A stretch of DNA of 64,000 nt from Acidobacteriota bacterium. Lineage in GTDB: Bacteria; Acidobacteriota; Blastocatellia; Pyrinomonadales; Pyrinomonadaceae. Position 1 is the first letter of the stretch. Every line of letters starts with the position of its first letter. Position numbers and translations under genes: made by a program. The notes below the pieces were generated by a model. It saw nothing but the letters and a program-made list of their open reading frames with translations. It searched no databases and had not been told where the DNA came from. Below are positions 1 through 9,215 of this stretch, piece after piece. The DNA lies in contig JAHBSM010000008.1 of assembly GCA_019639115.1 (NCBI GenBank), positions 62,001 to 126,000 on the forward strand, in the 5' to 3' direction.

Positions 1-1134
1 GTACCGGAGGAGAACGCACGTGAAGCAGCGGTTGTCCGAGGTATCGACGTTTACGGAGTTGCTGACCTGAGATCGGCAGTAATGATCGCTCGTGGACTAG
101 AAGCCGGCGACGGGTCCACGGTGCAGCCGGTGCGTTTGACCGAAGATGAACTTAGAACCCGTGATGACGCGGGCCAATTGGATTTTGCTGACGTGCGCGG
201 CCAGGCAAACGCAAAACGGGCGCTCGAGATCGCGTCGGCCGGCGGGCACAACATACTTTTCATCGGGCCTCCGGGTTCGGGCAAGACGATGCTCGCCAAA
301 CGTTTGCCGACGATCCTGCCGCCGCTCGAATTTGAAGAAGCGCTCGAGATCACCAGGATCCATTCCGTCGCGGGGCTGACCGGCAGAACGGGGCTTGTGA
401 CGAGGCGTCCTTTCAAATCGCCGCACCATACGGTAAGTCAGGCCGGGCTGATCGGAGGCGGCTCGATACCGAAACCGGGCGAGGTGAGCCTCGCTCACCT
501 GGGCGTACTGTTCCTGGACGAATTGCCTGAGTTCGACCGCAGCGTTCTCGAGGTACTGCGTCAGCCGCTCGAGGATCGAACTGTGACGATCTCGCGAGCT
601 GCGACGTCGCTGACGTTTCCGGCCGACGTTACTCTCGTTGCATCCATGAATCCGTGTCCATGCGGCTATTTCGGCTCTAATCGTGAGTGCAGATGTTCGC
701 CGATGCAGATCCAAAGGTATGTGGGAAAGGTCTCGGGGCCGTTGATGGACCGGATCGACATACATATCGACGTCCCGGCAGTGAAATACAACGAGCTACG
801 CGGCAACGGATCGCCTCCCGGCGAATCGTCCGCCGAGATCCGCGCCCGGGTGATGAAAGCCCGCAAAGTGCAGCTCGAGCGGTTCAACGGCAAATCGTTC
901 TCAAACTCTGCCATGACACCGCGAGATATCCGCGAGTACTGCAAACTCGACAGCGAAAGCGAATCGCTGCTCGAACGCGCAATGCATCGGCAGGGACTCT
1001 CAGCTCGAGCGCACGACCGGATCCTGAAAGTCGCCCGCACCATCGCTGACCTGGAATCGAGCGCCGCGATCGGGCCGCAGCATTTGAGCGAAGCGATCAA
1101 TTACCGTTCGCTTGATCGGCACTATTGGCTTTAG
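1..1134 (+). CDS. comM: ComM/YifB-type Mg-chelatase-like AAA+ ATPase (5' truncated by window)
   Basis: The reading frame is open from base 1 (V-P-E-E-N-A-R-E), so this is the C-terminal ~377 residues of a protein usually ~500 aa long; the missing part is the Lon-like N-terminal domain. Visible are a Walker A motif (GPPGSGKT), a Walker B motif ([10 protein letters not shown]), a Cys cluster ([10 protein letters not shown], then CRC) and the C-terminal Mg-chelatase helical domain ([19 protein letters not shown]). ComM is a hexameric helicase that promotes branch migration during natural transformation, acting in the cytoplasm. It converges on the debranching-enzyme gene with an 8-bp gap. The internal ATG at 82 is not the true start. 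Family assignment is secure; a transformation role here is by homology. Confidence 0.93.
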   Translation, partial: VPEENAREAAVVRGIDVYGVADLRSAVMIARGLEAGDGSTVQPVRLTEDELRTRDDAGQLDFADVRGQANAKRALEIASAGGHNILFIGPPGSGKTMLAKRLPTILPPLEFEEALEITRIHSVAGLTGRTGLVTRRPFKSPHHTVSQAGLIGGGSIPKPGEVSLAHLGVLFLDELPEFDRSVLEVLRQPLEDRTVTISRAATSLTFPADVTLVASMNPCPCGYFGSNRECRCSPMQIQRYVGKVSGPLMDRIDIHIDVPAVKYNELRGNGSPPGESSAEIRARVMKARKVQLERFNGKSFSNSAMTPRDIREYCKLDSESESLLERAMHRQGLSARAHDRILKVARTIADLESSAAIGPQHLSEAINYRSLDRHYWL

Positions 1135-1142
1135 TAACGCGG

Positions 1143-3092
1143 TCAGCTCGAGTAAACAGACAGCACTCGTAATAGCTCAGCGACGCTCCAGGCTTGAGCC
1201 GCGCAGCCCTTAGGAGCGAAAGGAGCATCGGCGTCGAAGATCTCAGATACTTGTCCAACCATGGCGTCGCGCAGATGCTGCTCGACGGCGCTCTCGACAC
1301 GAGCAGCTAGAGTTCGAGTCTCATCGGCGGTGTGTGTCCTAGCATAGGCATCGACGAACGGGCCCATCAGCCAAGCCCAGACCGTTCCCTGGTGATAGGC
1401 CGAATCGCGTTCTTCGGGGCCGCCGGTATAATGCGGAACATATGCCGGATCCGCAGGAGCAAGCGACCGCAGCCCGAGATCGGTCAGCAGCTCTGACTCG
1501 ACCTTGTCCACTACTTTGCGGGCGTGCTCGTCGGCCAACATGCAATGGTGCAGGCTGACCGCAAATATCTGATTCGGGCGTATCGACCGATCTGCCGTGT
1601 CGCCATTGACGACATCCACGAGGCATCCTGTCTCCTGGTCCCAAAATTGGCCGTTGAAATTCTCACGTGCAATAGAGGCCATGCGCGAATAACGCTCCGC
1701 GAGGGCATCGGGTCCGGCCCGGACAGCGAGATCGGACATAACGCAAAGAGCATTGAACCAGAGGGCCTGGATCTCGACCGGCTTTCCGATCCGAGGCGTG
1801 ATCACGCGGTCGCCCACCTTTGCGTCCATCCACGTGAGTTGTACGCCTTCTTCACCGGCCGAAAGTAATCCGTCGGTATCGACCTTGATCGAATAACGCG
1901 TGCCGCGAACGTGCCAATCGATGATCTCGACCAATCTGTCAAAGAGTTCGCTCATCACGAACGCCTCGTCACCAGTTCGATCCAGATATTGGCGTATGGC
2001 TTCAAAATACCAGAGCGTCGCGTCCACCGTATTGTATTCGGGGGCCTCCCCGGCATCAGGAAAACGGTTCGGGAGCATTCCCATCGAGATATGCTGGGCA
2101 AATTCGGCCAGAATGCTCTTTGCGATCTCTGGTCTGTTAGCTGCAAGCGTCAGCCCGGGCAGGGCGATCATAGTGTCGCGGCCCCAGTCGGAGAACCAGT
2201 GGTAACCGGCTATGACGGTCTTGCCTCCGCCCCGCGAAACAATGAACTGATCGGCTGCGAGCGTCAGATCCGTCATCACGCCGGGCGTTACTCGCGCGGC
2301 AGCGACTACCTCCGCCCTGCGTCGCGTCTCCGAGCGAAACATCGCATCCACCTCGACGGCCGAAATGATCTCGGACCGGTCCGTGGAGGCGACAACGAAC
2401 GCCGGAACGTCAAGGCCGAAGCCCAACTCGAGCGGTTGGTACAGATCCTCTCGATAGTCAAATCCGCGTTCCTGCTCGATGGAATACTCAAAATCGCGGT
2501 ACCAGTAGCCTGTCGCTTGGGCTGAAACGGCGTTGTGCAGCAAGTCGAGCCGAGGATAGACGTGCGTCGGTTCGAATGAGACTCGGCCGGCCGCCTCATC
2601 GAACCGAACGTCAAGATCGTGTGAGACGCGCAAGTGATGATGATCGCGATATGCAAGCAGCGGCCTGACCGCCAGGCTCGCCTCAGGGCCGTCGAGCCTG
2701 GTCCATTTGGTGGCGGTCGTGTTCTCACCGTTGACCATCACTACACGCTTCTCGAGCTTTACGCCGCCGGCTGAAAATATCCAGACCGGATACGGGTCGA
2801 GCTTGAATTCAACAAGGTGCCGGAATCCTGACGGCCGGACCACGCCGGGGAATCTGTCCGCCGACAACTCGAACCGCTCGTCGCCTACGATAAGCGTCTC
2901 TTCCAGTTTCGAGAGTAATACGGCTCGACCGACCGGCGGATCGGTCGCCGCCACTAGCACACCGTGATAACGCCTGCTTGCAGCTCCGCCTACGGTGCCG
3001 GACGCGTAGCCTCCGATGCCGTTCGTCTCGATCCATTCTCGCGATAACGACGCGGCTTCCTCGCTGCAGATTTCCGTGTTCAATGTGATCAT
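1143..3092 (-). CDS. Glycogen debranching enzyme (amylo-alpha-1,6-glucosidase, GH133-like)
   Basis: A 649-aa cytoplasmic enzyme expected to hydrolyse alpha-1,6 branch stubs of glycogen. The N-terminal ~270 residues are the bacterial/archaeal debranching N-domain (start ...LSREWIETNGIGGYASGT). The C-terminal (alpha/alpha)6 domain begins around residue 320 with the signature YHWFSDWGRDTMIALPGL, followed by PNRFPDAGEAPEYNTVDATL and a late YHQGTVWAWL motif; these hold the acidic catalytic residues of the family. Length fits the family. No other glycogen gene is adjacent, so it appears to be an isolated cistron. The start is ATG at 3092. Confidence 0.92.
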   Translation of the reverse strand: MITLNTEICSEEAASLSREWIETNGIGGYASGTVGGAASRRYHGVLVAATDPPVGRAVLLSKLEETLIVGDERFELSADRFPGVVRPSGFRHLVEFKLDPYPVWIFSAGGVKLEKRVVMVNGENTTATKWTRLDGPEASLAVRPLLAYRDHHHLRVSHDLDVRFDEAAGRVSFEPTHVYPRLDLLHNAVSAQATGYWYRDFEYSIEQERGFDYREDLYQPLELGFGLDVPAFVVASTDRSEIISAVEVDAMFRSETRRRAEVVAAARVTPGVMTDLTLAADQFIVSRGGGKTVIAGYHWFSDWGRDTMIALPGLTLAANRPEIAKSILAEFAQHISMGMLPNRFPDAGEAPEYNTVDATLWYFEAIRQYLDRTGDEAFVMSELFDRLVEIIDWHVRGTRYSIKVDTDGLLSAGEEGVQLTWMDAKVGDRVITPRIGKPVEIQALWFNALCVMSDLAVRAGPDALAERYSRMASIARENFNGQFWDQETGCLVDVVNGDTADRSIRPNQIFAVSLHHCMLADEHARKVVDKVESELLTDLGLRSLAPADPAYVPHYTGGPEERDSAYHQGTVWAWLMGPFVDAYARTHTADETRTLAARVESAVEQHLRDAMVGQVSEIFDADAPFAPKGCAAQAWSVAELLRVLSVYSS

Positions 3093-3235
3093 GCGATTCC
3101 GAATTGTCCCTTGCCGAGCACTTCTAAGGCAAACCCGCTCATGGCCGCCAAGCCACAGCTTTGCAAAAAGCGCTAACGTGCAACGCTCATCGACGGCTGT
3201 CGCCGTCGGGCTGCGGATCAGCCGTTAGCTGAGCT

Positions 3236-4018
3236 TCAGCCAAGCAGTTTGCGATATTTATCGGACATCAGCGAGGCGTCGAATACGACAAAGAAGTCGA
3301 TCGTGCCAAAGTCGGTGTCTATCATTGGCGGGCCGCAAACTTTTGCGCCGAGCCGCAGATACATATTGAAGAGGTCGGGAAGTTTGATCTTAGGCGAGGA
3401 TAGAGAAGGGTCAACATCGATCGCATTGCGTCGCGGAGATACCTGATAGCTTTGCTCGACGTGGCCGTTATTAGCCAGCCAGAGATAGGCATCACGACCC
3501 ACTGACGGATCTTGCGTAAAGATCGAGCAGCAGCCGAAATAGTATCGTTTCCCCGAGCGTCGAAGCTCCGAGATCAGACCTTGCCAGAGCTTGAACAGGA
3601 CCTTTGAGTTCCTGTGTGACCTGGCCACACAGGCCCGACCGATCTCGATGCCTTGTTCGATGATATCGTCGGGAATACTCGACAGGTCAAACTCACCCGA
3701 TGAGTAGAATCCGTCCAGATCCCGGGCGGACTCGATCGAGTTGAGCCTGTATGTACCTACCGTCTCACCGGTCTGCCGGTCTATGACCAACAGATGCCGG
3801 CATTTGAAATCGAATGCGTCGAACTCAAGATTAGCGTTGCTTTCCGCAGGGGAACCGCTGCCCAACTCAACGTTGAAGACCTCGTGTCTGAGCCGCAATG
3901 CGGAAACAAGGTCATTAGCTCCGGCAGCAAGCCGGACATCGTATCGCTCTGCGGGCCCTGACCCGGGCGGCCGCGTCGCGTGCGGCTTTTGCTGAATTCG
4001 GAGCGGTGCAGCTTCCAT
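3236..4018 (-). CDS. GNAT-fold N-acyltransferase, OlsB/'hemolysin'-like
   Basis: A 260-aa protein with the hallmarks of the COG3176 / ornithine N-alpha-acyltransferase (OlsB) and autoinducer-synthase-like GNAT group: LRLRHEVFNVELG near residue 40, then F-D-x-x-D/H-L-L-V-x-D, a GTYRLNS strand and IEIGRACVARSHRNSKVLFKLW in the acyl-CoA/ACP binding part. OlsB transfers a 3-hydroxyacyl chain to ornithine in ornithine-lipid synthesis. The usual partner olsA is not seen nearby, so a lyso-ornithine-lipid role is an inference, and another amine-acyltransferase function is possible. The ATG at 4018 is the first in frame; the divergent tetR promoter lies upstream. A palindrome at 3191-3208 beyond its 3' end has no T-tract and may be only a weak terminator. 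Confidence 0.8.
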   Translation of the reverse strand: MEAAPLRIQQKPHATRPPGSGPAERYDVRLAAGANDLVSALRLRHEVFNVELGSGSPAESNANLEFDAFDFKCRHLLVIDRQTGETVGTYRLNSIESARDLDGFYSSGEFDLSSIPDDIIEQGIEIGRACVARSHRNSKVLFKLWQGLISELRRSGKRYYFGCCSIFTQDPSVGRDAYLWLANNGHVEQSYQVSPRRNAIDVDPSLSSPKIKLPDLFNMYLRLGAKVCGPPMIDTDFGTIDFFVVFDASLMSDKYRKLLG

Positions 4019-4212
4019 ATGGACCTAAGGTGACACTTGAGATGCTATCCACGAAGATTTAACGCCGTGTTACCGACCTCTTAAATTGCGATTAAATTCT
4101 CGCGCAAGAGAATATGCCGTCCGCTCGGCCGCTTATTCCAAATATCGGCCGATGCGTGACGGGGCCCAGGGGCGGCGGGCCGTGCGTCGGCTCGACTGAT
4201 AGATCATTAGGC

Positions 4213-4239
4213 TTGACAAACCATGTCGTTTGATATAAA
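4213..4239 (+). promoter_or_regulatory. Predicted sigma70 promoter of the tetR gene
   Basis: A consensus -35 TTGACA at 4213-4218 and TATAAA at 4234-4239, spacing 15 bp (slightly short; a shifted -10 at 4236 gives 17). A transcript would start near 4246, inside the palindrome at 4243-4254, leaving a very short leader before the ATG at 4264. Confidence 0.6.
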
Positions 4240-4242
4240 AAT

Positions 4243-4254
4243 ACGAGCGTTCGT
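4243..4254. promoter_or_regulatory. Operator-like palindrome upstream of tetR
   Basis: ACGAGCGTTCGT is a 12-bp near-palindrome (5 of 6 positions match) overlapping the predicted transcription start of tetR. A related copy, ACGGACGTTCAT, lies just before the downstream TonB-receptor gene; both are followed by a T-run. TetR regulators of the FadR/PsrA kind often bind GAACGnnCGTTC-like sites, so autoregulation is inferred. Confidence 0.5.
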
Positions 4255-4263
4255 TTTTTGATC

Positions 4264-4929
4264 ATGCCTAAACTGAGCGAGTCTGCCATCCGCAAAAGGA
4301 AGGACACGATCGAAGCAGCCGCTCGTGAGCTTTTCATCAAGCAGGGGTTCCACGCGACCTCGATGCGGGACATATCAAAACGGGCAACCGTGTCGCTTGG
4401 TAATTTGTACAATTACTACCCGACCAAAGATGCGATCTTTGAATCGATAATCGACGGATACCTGGAGATAATCGACGAGGAGCTGAAAGCGATATTCAAC
4501 GGGATAGATGAACCAATGGAGCCGTCCAACCTGCGAAAGTTGGGAGAGAATGTGGGCCTATTGGTCGATAAACACTCAGATTTCTGGCTGCTGATGTATA
4601 TCGATGTGCTTGAGTTCAGGAATCAGCACTTTAGGAAGATGTTCGACGGGATCACAGACAGGTTCCGGAAGATATTCGGATCAAGGTTCGCCGAGGCCGA
4701 AAGTCGCGGAGACCTAAGGACCGGCGTCGATGCCGCGCCAGTATTTACGGCAGCGTATATGCAGTTCTTTAACTATTTTCTTGTCGAGAAGCTGTTTGGG
4801 GGCAATCAGCATTTGGGGCTGACTGACGAACAGGCTCTCAACTGCCTCACGAAGATATTCGCCTACGGGACGCTTAGCGAAAAGAGCCTTGCGAAATTCA
4901 AGCGTGAGGCCAGCACTTTGACCGCGTGA
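4264..4929 (+). CDS. TetR/AcrR-family transcriptional regulator
   Basis: A 221-aa regulator. The N-terminal TetR DNA-binding domain is clear: IEAAARELFIKQGFHATSMR followed by DISKRATVSLGNLYNYYPTK (helix-turn-helix). The remainder is an all-helical ligand-binding and dimerisation domain of the usual length. ATG at 4264 is preferred over the in-frame TTG at 4258, as family members begin just before the KRKDTI helix. It precedes the Oar-like receptor and the lipid/hydrolase cluster in the same direction, and both tetR and the receptor gene carry the same operator-like motif, so it probably represses itself and the receptor. The ligand may be an acyl compound, which is inferred only from the neighbours. 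Confidence 0.9.
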   Translation: MPKLSESAIRKRKDTIEAAARELFIKQGFHATSMRDISKRATVSLGNLYNYYPTKDAIFESIIDGYLEIIDEELKAIFNGIDEPMEPSNLRKLGENVGLLVDKHSDFWLLMYIDVLEFRNQHFRKMFDGITDRFRKIFGSRFAEAESRGDLRTGVDAAPVFTAAYMQFFNYFLVEKLFGGNQHLGLTDEQALNCLTKIFAYGTLSEKSLAKFKREASTLTA

Positions 4930-4968
4930 GGCGGCGGCACTGTGCGTAAGGGTGCAAAAAGATAAAAA

Positions 4969-4980
4969 ACGGACGTTCAT
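4969..4980. promoter_or_regulatory. Second operator-like motif, upstream of TonB-dependent receptor
   Basis: ACGGACGTTCAT followed by TTTTAT, resembling the site over the tetR promoter (shared pattern ACGrrCGTTCrT + T-run; the 4243 copy has AGC where this has GAC). It lies 20 bp before the receptor start codon and 12 bp before its Shine-Dalgarno sequence. Confidence 0.45.
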
Positions 4981-4999
4981 TTTTATTTGGAGGCTAGTG

Positions 5000-7900
5000 A
5001 TGATCGGAAAATTGATGATGTTCGCGGCGACGATCGCCGTTTGTGCGGCAGCGGCTTTCGCTCAAGGCGGCACCGGAACGATAAGCGGTACTGTCGTGGA
5101 TCCGAACAATGCGGCGGTACCGGGAGCAAAGGTGACTGTCACCAACGCATCTACCAATCTCAGCCGCGAGGTGACATCCGACTCCGACGGAGCATTCTCG
5201 GTGACGCTTTTGCCAGTAGGCAGATACAGGATCTCGGTCGCCGCCAACGGCTTTAGGACCGTCAATTCGGAAGCCGAGGTCAATATAGCAGAGATCACCA
5301 AACTCTCGGTCGCTCTGTCGGTCGCGGGCATCGACGATTCTCAGGTGAACGTCGAGATACCGACGCTGCAGTTGGAATCGTCACAGAACGGACGAACGTT
5401 GACCGGCGAGACCATCCGACAGTTGCCGCTGCCGACACGCAATTTTCAGCAGCTGCTAACGCTGTCGCCGGGAGCTCAAACGTCGGTGACCAACAGCACG
5501 GACCTCGGACGCGGCGATGCTACGATCAGCGTCAATGGTCAGAGGACCACCAGCAACAGCGTCCGTATCAATGGCATCGACGCGAACTCGATCGGTACGA
5601 ATTCGACCCCAAACATAGCGGTGCCGGCCACCGACAGCCTCCAGGAATTCATCGTACAGACCTCGCTATATGACGCCTCGAATGGCCGCAACGCCGGAGG
5701 CAATATCGAGGCTGTAACCCGGAGCGGATCGAACGACATTCACGGCAACGCATACTACTTCCTTCGCAACAAGGCATTGAACGCTTACGAGCCATTCATC
5801 AAAGCTCGCGGGCTTGCCAAGCCCGTAGCGACACGCAATCAATACGGCGGGACGCTCGGCGGCCCGATAGTCAAGGACCGGGCATTCTTCTTTGGTTCAT
5901 ATCAGGGAACTAAAGAACGCAACGGTGTTTCGTTATTGAACAGTTTGACGGCTCCGACCATTCCTGCCGGTCTCAGGGACGACAACCGGACCGCGGCCGG
6001 ACTCGCGGCGACCTTTGGTATCGCTGTAGGTACGGTCAGCCCGGTCGCAGTGGCGATCCTGAACGCACGGTTACCGAATGGCCAATTTGCAATCCCGTCG
6101 TCGGGGCTGGCCTCGACGGCCACTCCGTTGGCACCCATAACTATCACCCAATCGGGCGTGTCCCGGTTCCGTGAGAATCAGTTCAACGCAAACGGCGACT
6201 TTGTGATCAGCAAAAAGAACACATTGTCGGCAAAGATATTCTGGGCCGACAACCCGACGTTCCAGGCCAACTACAACTTTGCCGGCCTTGGGAACGGCGA
6301 ACGGCAGCTCATCGGATTCGGCGGCGACCTGACCATAAAGCAGAAGCTCTATACGGTCTCAGACACGCATATTTTCTCCCCGAACGTCGTCAATCAAATT
6401 CGGTACGGATTCAGCCGTTTGCGTGTGACCAGTGCGCCTGAGGAGCCGTTCACTGCTGCACAGTTTGGTATCAGCAGTTCGTTATCAAGCATCTACCGCG
6501 GAGCGCCGACGATCAGAGTGCTGGGTACCGATTCCGCATTCTTTTTTGGTTCGGCCCCGCTCGCTGACCAATCATCGCGGATCAACGCACATTCGATCGG
6601 CGACACACTCTCGATCACAAAAGGCAAACATCGCATTCGCATCGGCGCCGAATATCGGCAATCGACCGTCAAGTTTTATTTCAACTCATTCTCACGCGGT
6701 CAGATCAATTTCCCGAGTTTCACTGCGTTCCTACAGGGCGGAAGCGCGGCGACCACGCTCTCGCTTCTTGGTTCTGGGGTATTTGACCGTTCGTACCGTG
6801 TCAAGGATCTCGGAGCGTACATCCAAGATGACTGGAAGGTGACAGATCGGCTGACGGTCAATTTCGGGCTTCGTTATGATCTGTACGGCCTTCCGTCCGA
6901 GGCCCAGGGCCGCCTTGTGAATTTCCTTCCCGACCGCGTGGTCATAGGCACTACGGCGACGCCTGCGCCGCCGCCGAATGGATTCGTACAGGCCGAGGGC
7001 GGGCCGCTGGCCGGCGTTCCAACCGTCACAAAGACGTTGGTTCCGATCGATAAGAACAACTTCGCTCCGCGGATCGGCTTTGCTTTGCTTTTCAACAAGA
7101 GACTTAATATGGTCGCGCGCGGCGGATACGGGCTCTATTACGACCGCATATCGACTCGGTATGCCAACACTCAGGTCTTCAACTATCCGTATTTTGCTCT
7201 TGGCGTAGGGCTGCCCGGCTTTACGACGACGTTTGCCTCTCCGTTCGTGAACATGCCGGCGCCGTCGAGCTTCCCGACGGCGACCACGATACCGTCGCCG
7301 ATCTCGGGTATCGCTCCATTCGTAGGTGTTCCGATCGCCGGTGTTTTTGTTTCGCCGGACCTGAGAACGCCGTATGTGCATCAGTTCAATTTTGGTGTTC
7401 AATGGCAGACCAAAGGCAATTTTGTGGTTGACGTCGGCTACGTCGGCAATCGCGGGCGCAAGTTGCTTCAAATGCTGACGCTGAATCAGCCGACATACAA
7501 TCCGGCGACGAATGCGTTCGCAACTCGCTGGGCGACGTCCGCTATCTCGGGCAACAAGAACGCCACGGGCGGTGCTCAGCAGGTCGGGACGTTCGGCGAA
7601 TCCCGATACGATTCGCTCCAGGCCAGCGTTGCGAAACGCTTCTCGACGGGACTTCAGTTCTTAGCCGCTTACACGTGGGGTAAATCTATCGACTACTACT
7701 CGGGCACGGCGCTCAATGAACTGCAGAACGTGGCAGGCGACCAGGAGAACTGGCGAACGAACCGAGGCCGCTCTGATTTCAATCGCGAGCATCGATTCGT
7801 GGTCAGCGGAGTGTATTCGATACCGAAACAGAATTTCGGGTCGGCGTTCGCTCGCGGACTCTTGAACAACTGGCAGATCGCCGGGATCGCGGTATTTCAA

Positions 7901-8368
7901 TCGGGCCTGCCGTTCTCGATCGTTGCCGACAACGGCACGTCCATCATCCAGCGTGCCAATTACAACCGCGCTTATTCGGGCAGCATTTACACCACGGGTT
8001 CGATGAGCCAGCGTACAGGCGGCTATTTCAACTCGGCGGCATTTGTTACCTCGTGTCTGAACGCTTTCTGTTCTGCGGCTACCGGTGCGGTCACAAATCC
8101 GAATTTCGACGCTTCGGCTCCATTTGGCAATGTGACTCGCAATGCATTTACCGGGCCGGCACAAAAGAATGTGGACGTCTCGTTCATCAAGCTTGTCCCG
8201 TTCAACGATCGCGTTCGGGGCGAGCTCCGTGCCGAGCTGTTCAATGCGTTCAATTGGGTCAACTACGCTAACCCGAACAACAACATCATCGGTGCCAACT
8301 TCGGCCGGATCGAGCGTGCAAGTGCCGGGCCGCGGGTTATACAGCTTGCCTTCAAGGTGAACTTCTGA
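5000..8368 (+). CDS. Oar-like TonB-dependent receptor with carboxypeptidase-regulatory domain
   Basis: A 1122-aa outer-membrane protein. It has a signal peptide (MIGKLMMFAATIAVCAAAAFAQ), an Ig-like carboxypeptidase-regulatory domain at ~22-110 (GTISGTVVDPNNAAVPGAKV), a plug domain at ~130-240 (RQLPLPTRNFQQLLTLSPG; ISVNGQRTTSNSVRINGIDA) and a long beta-barrel ending with an aromatic-rich strand (VIQLAFKVNF). This is the large Oar/CarbR-TonB family typical of Acidobacteriota; substrates are unknown, often complex carbohydrates or peptides. ATG at 5000 is chosen because GGAGG lies at 4989-4993; the ORF extends upstream to a GTG at 4952 through the operator. A terminator follows. The motif shared with tetR suggests common control. 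Confidence 0.9.
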   Translation: MIGKLMMFAATIAVCAAAAFAQGGTGTISGTVVDPNNAAVPGAKVTVTNASTNLSREVTSDSDGAFSVTLLPVGRYRISVAANGFRTVNSEAEVNIAEITKLSVALSVAGIDDSQVNVEIPTLQLESSQNGRTLTGETIRQLPLPTRNFQQLLTLSPGAQTSVTNSTDLGRGDATISVNGQRTTSNSVRINGIDANSIGTNSTPNIAVPATDSLQEFIVQTSLYDASNGRNAGGNIEAVTRSGSNDIHGNAYYFLRNKALNAYEPFIKARGLAKPVATRNQYGGTLGGPIVKDRAFFFGSYQGTKERNGVSLLNSLTAPTIPAGLRDDNRTAAGLAATFGIAVGTVSPVAVAILNARLPNGQFAIPSSGLASTATPLAPITITQSGVSRFRENQFNANGDFVISKKNTLSAKIFWADNPTFQANYNFAGLGNGERQLIGFGGDLTIKQKLYTVSDTHIFSPNVVNQIRYGFSRLRVTSAPEEPFTAAQFGISSSLSSIYRGAPTIRVLGTDSAFFFGSAPLADQSSRINAHSIGDTLSITKGKHRIRIGAEYRQSTVKFYFNSFSRGQINFPSFTAFLQGGSAATTLSLLGSGVFDRSYRVKDLGAYIQDDWKVTDRLTVNFGLRYDLYGLPSEAQGRLVNFLPDRVVIGTTATPAPPPNGFVQAEGGPLAGVPTVTKTLVPIDKNNFAPRIGFALLFNKRLNMVARGGYGLYYDRISTRYANTQVFNYPYFALGVGLPGFTTTFASPFVNMPAPSSFPTATTIPSPISGIAPFVGVPIAGVFVSPDLRTPYVHQFNFGVQWQTKGNFVVDVGYVGNRGRKLLQMLTLNQPTYNPATNAFATRWATSAISGNKNATGGAQQVGTFGESRYDSLQASVAKRFSTGLQFLAAYTWGKSIDYYSGTALNELQNVAGDQENWRTNRGRSDFNREHRFVVSGVYSIPKQNFGSAFARGLLNNWQIAGIAVFQSGLPFSIVADNGTSIIQRANYNRAYSGSIYTTGSMSQRTGGYFNSAAFVTSCLNAFCSAATGAVTNPNFDASAPFGNVTRNAFTGPAQKNVDVSFIKLVPFNDRVRGELRAELFNAFNWVNYANPNNNIIGANFGRIERASAGPRVIQLAFKVNF

Positions 8369-8374
8369 TCGAGC

Positions 8375-8404
8375 GGGCCTCGCACCGGGATGCGGGGCCC
8401 TTCC
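8375..8404 (+). terminator. Hairpin terminator after the TonB receptor
   Basis: GGGCCTCGCA (8375-8384), six-base loop, TGCGGGGCCC (8391-8400): a 10-bp stem with one G-T wobble, followed by a short pyrimidine run (TTCCC). The T-tract is weak and the next gene starts only 12 bp downstream, so it may act as a partial terminator or attenuator. Confidence 0.55.
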
Positions 8405-8411
8405 CACCACG

Positions 8412-9215
8412 ATGATCGAGACGATCGATATAGGTGTCGGTTCGCTTGCATTTGAACGAAGCGGCAGCGGCGATCCGTTGCTGCTGATCCCCGGATTTGC
8501 ATCCGGGATGTGGAGTTGGCATCGGTTGACGGGTCTCCTGGCTGAACGGTTCGAAGTGATCGCGTTCGACCCTCGAGGCGTTGCTCGGTCACGCATCGCT
8601 CCGGGCGCGGAAGTCACGATCGATCTGATCGCAGAGGATGTAGTCAGCCTGCTCGGATCGCTCGGCATCGAATCGGCCCACGTGCTCGGGATCTCGTTTG
8701 GCGGTTTTGTCGCACAGGAACTCGCGTTGGGCTATCCTGAACGTGTGAACCGGCTAGTTCTCGCCTCTACGAGTTTTGGAGGCACGGGACATGTGACGCC
8801 TTCGAGCGATGTGCTTGCGGCATTTGCGCCGTCGGAGGTATCCGATCCTGAAGAGCGACGGCGGCAGTTCCTGACAATGGCCTTCTCGCCCGAGTTTGTC
8901 GAGAATGAACAGGACGTTGTGTCCGAATTCTGTGAGCAGCGGCTTGAGAATGTAGTGCCGGACGAAGTGTATAGGCAGCAGCTCGCGTCGGCTCTCGCAT
9001 TCGACACGTCAGAACGCGTAGGCAAGATTTTGGCGAGAACGCTCGTCCTGTCGGGTGATCGCGACACCGTAGTCCCGGCCGAAAACTCCCGGAATCTGGC
9101 CCGGGCGATGCACTTTGCCGAGCTCAGGATCGTCCCCGGCGGCAGCCACATGCTGTTTGTCGAACGGCCCGACATATTCAACGAGGCCGTCACGGAATTT
9201 CTGCTTGCAAGATGA
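8412..9215 (+). CDS. Alpha/beta-fold hydrolase
   Basis: A 267-aa cytoplasmic hydrolase. Motifs in order: the HGF/PGF oxyanion-hole region (LLIPGFASGMWSWHRL), FDPRGVARS, the nucleophile elbow GISFGG (catalytic Ser), the acid on the strand VLSGDRDTVVP (Asp) and the terminal His in PGGSHMLFVERP. The triad Ser-Asp-His is therefore complete. It overlaps the following KAS III-like gene by 4 bp (ATGA), so the two are translationally coupled. In ole-type clusters an alpha/beta hydrolase (OleB) partners a thiolase-fold condensing enzyme; a similar partnership is possible but unproven. No strong Shine-Dalgarno precedes the ATG. Confidence 0.88.
   Translation: MIETIDIGVGSLAFERSGSGDPLLLIPGFASGMWSWHRLTGLLAERFEVIAFDPRGVARSRIAPGAEVTIDLIAEDVVSLLGSLGIESAHVLGISFGGFVAQELALGYPERVNRLVLASTSFGGTGHVTPSSDVLAAFAPSEVSDPEERRRQFLTMAFSPEFVENEQDVVSEFCEQRLENVVPDEVYRQQLASALAFDTSERVGKILARTLVLSGDRDTVVPAENSRNLARAMHFAELRIVPGGSHMLFVERPDIFNEAVTEFLLAR

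Noticed and set aside
3191..3208. CGACGGC-TGTC-GCCGTCG palindrome as terminator of the acyltransferase gene.
   Set aside because: No T-tract on the relevant strand; kept only as a note.
6731..8668. Long minus-strand ORFs (246 and 335 aa) over the TonB receptor and hydrolase genes.
   Set aside because: Arg-rich, domain-free shadows of strongly supported plus-strand genes.
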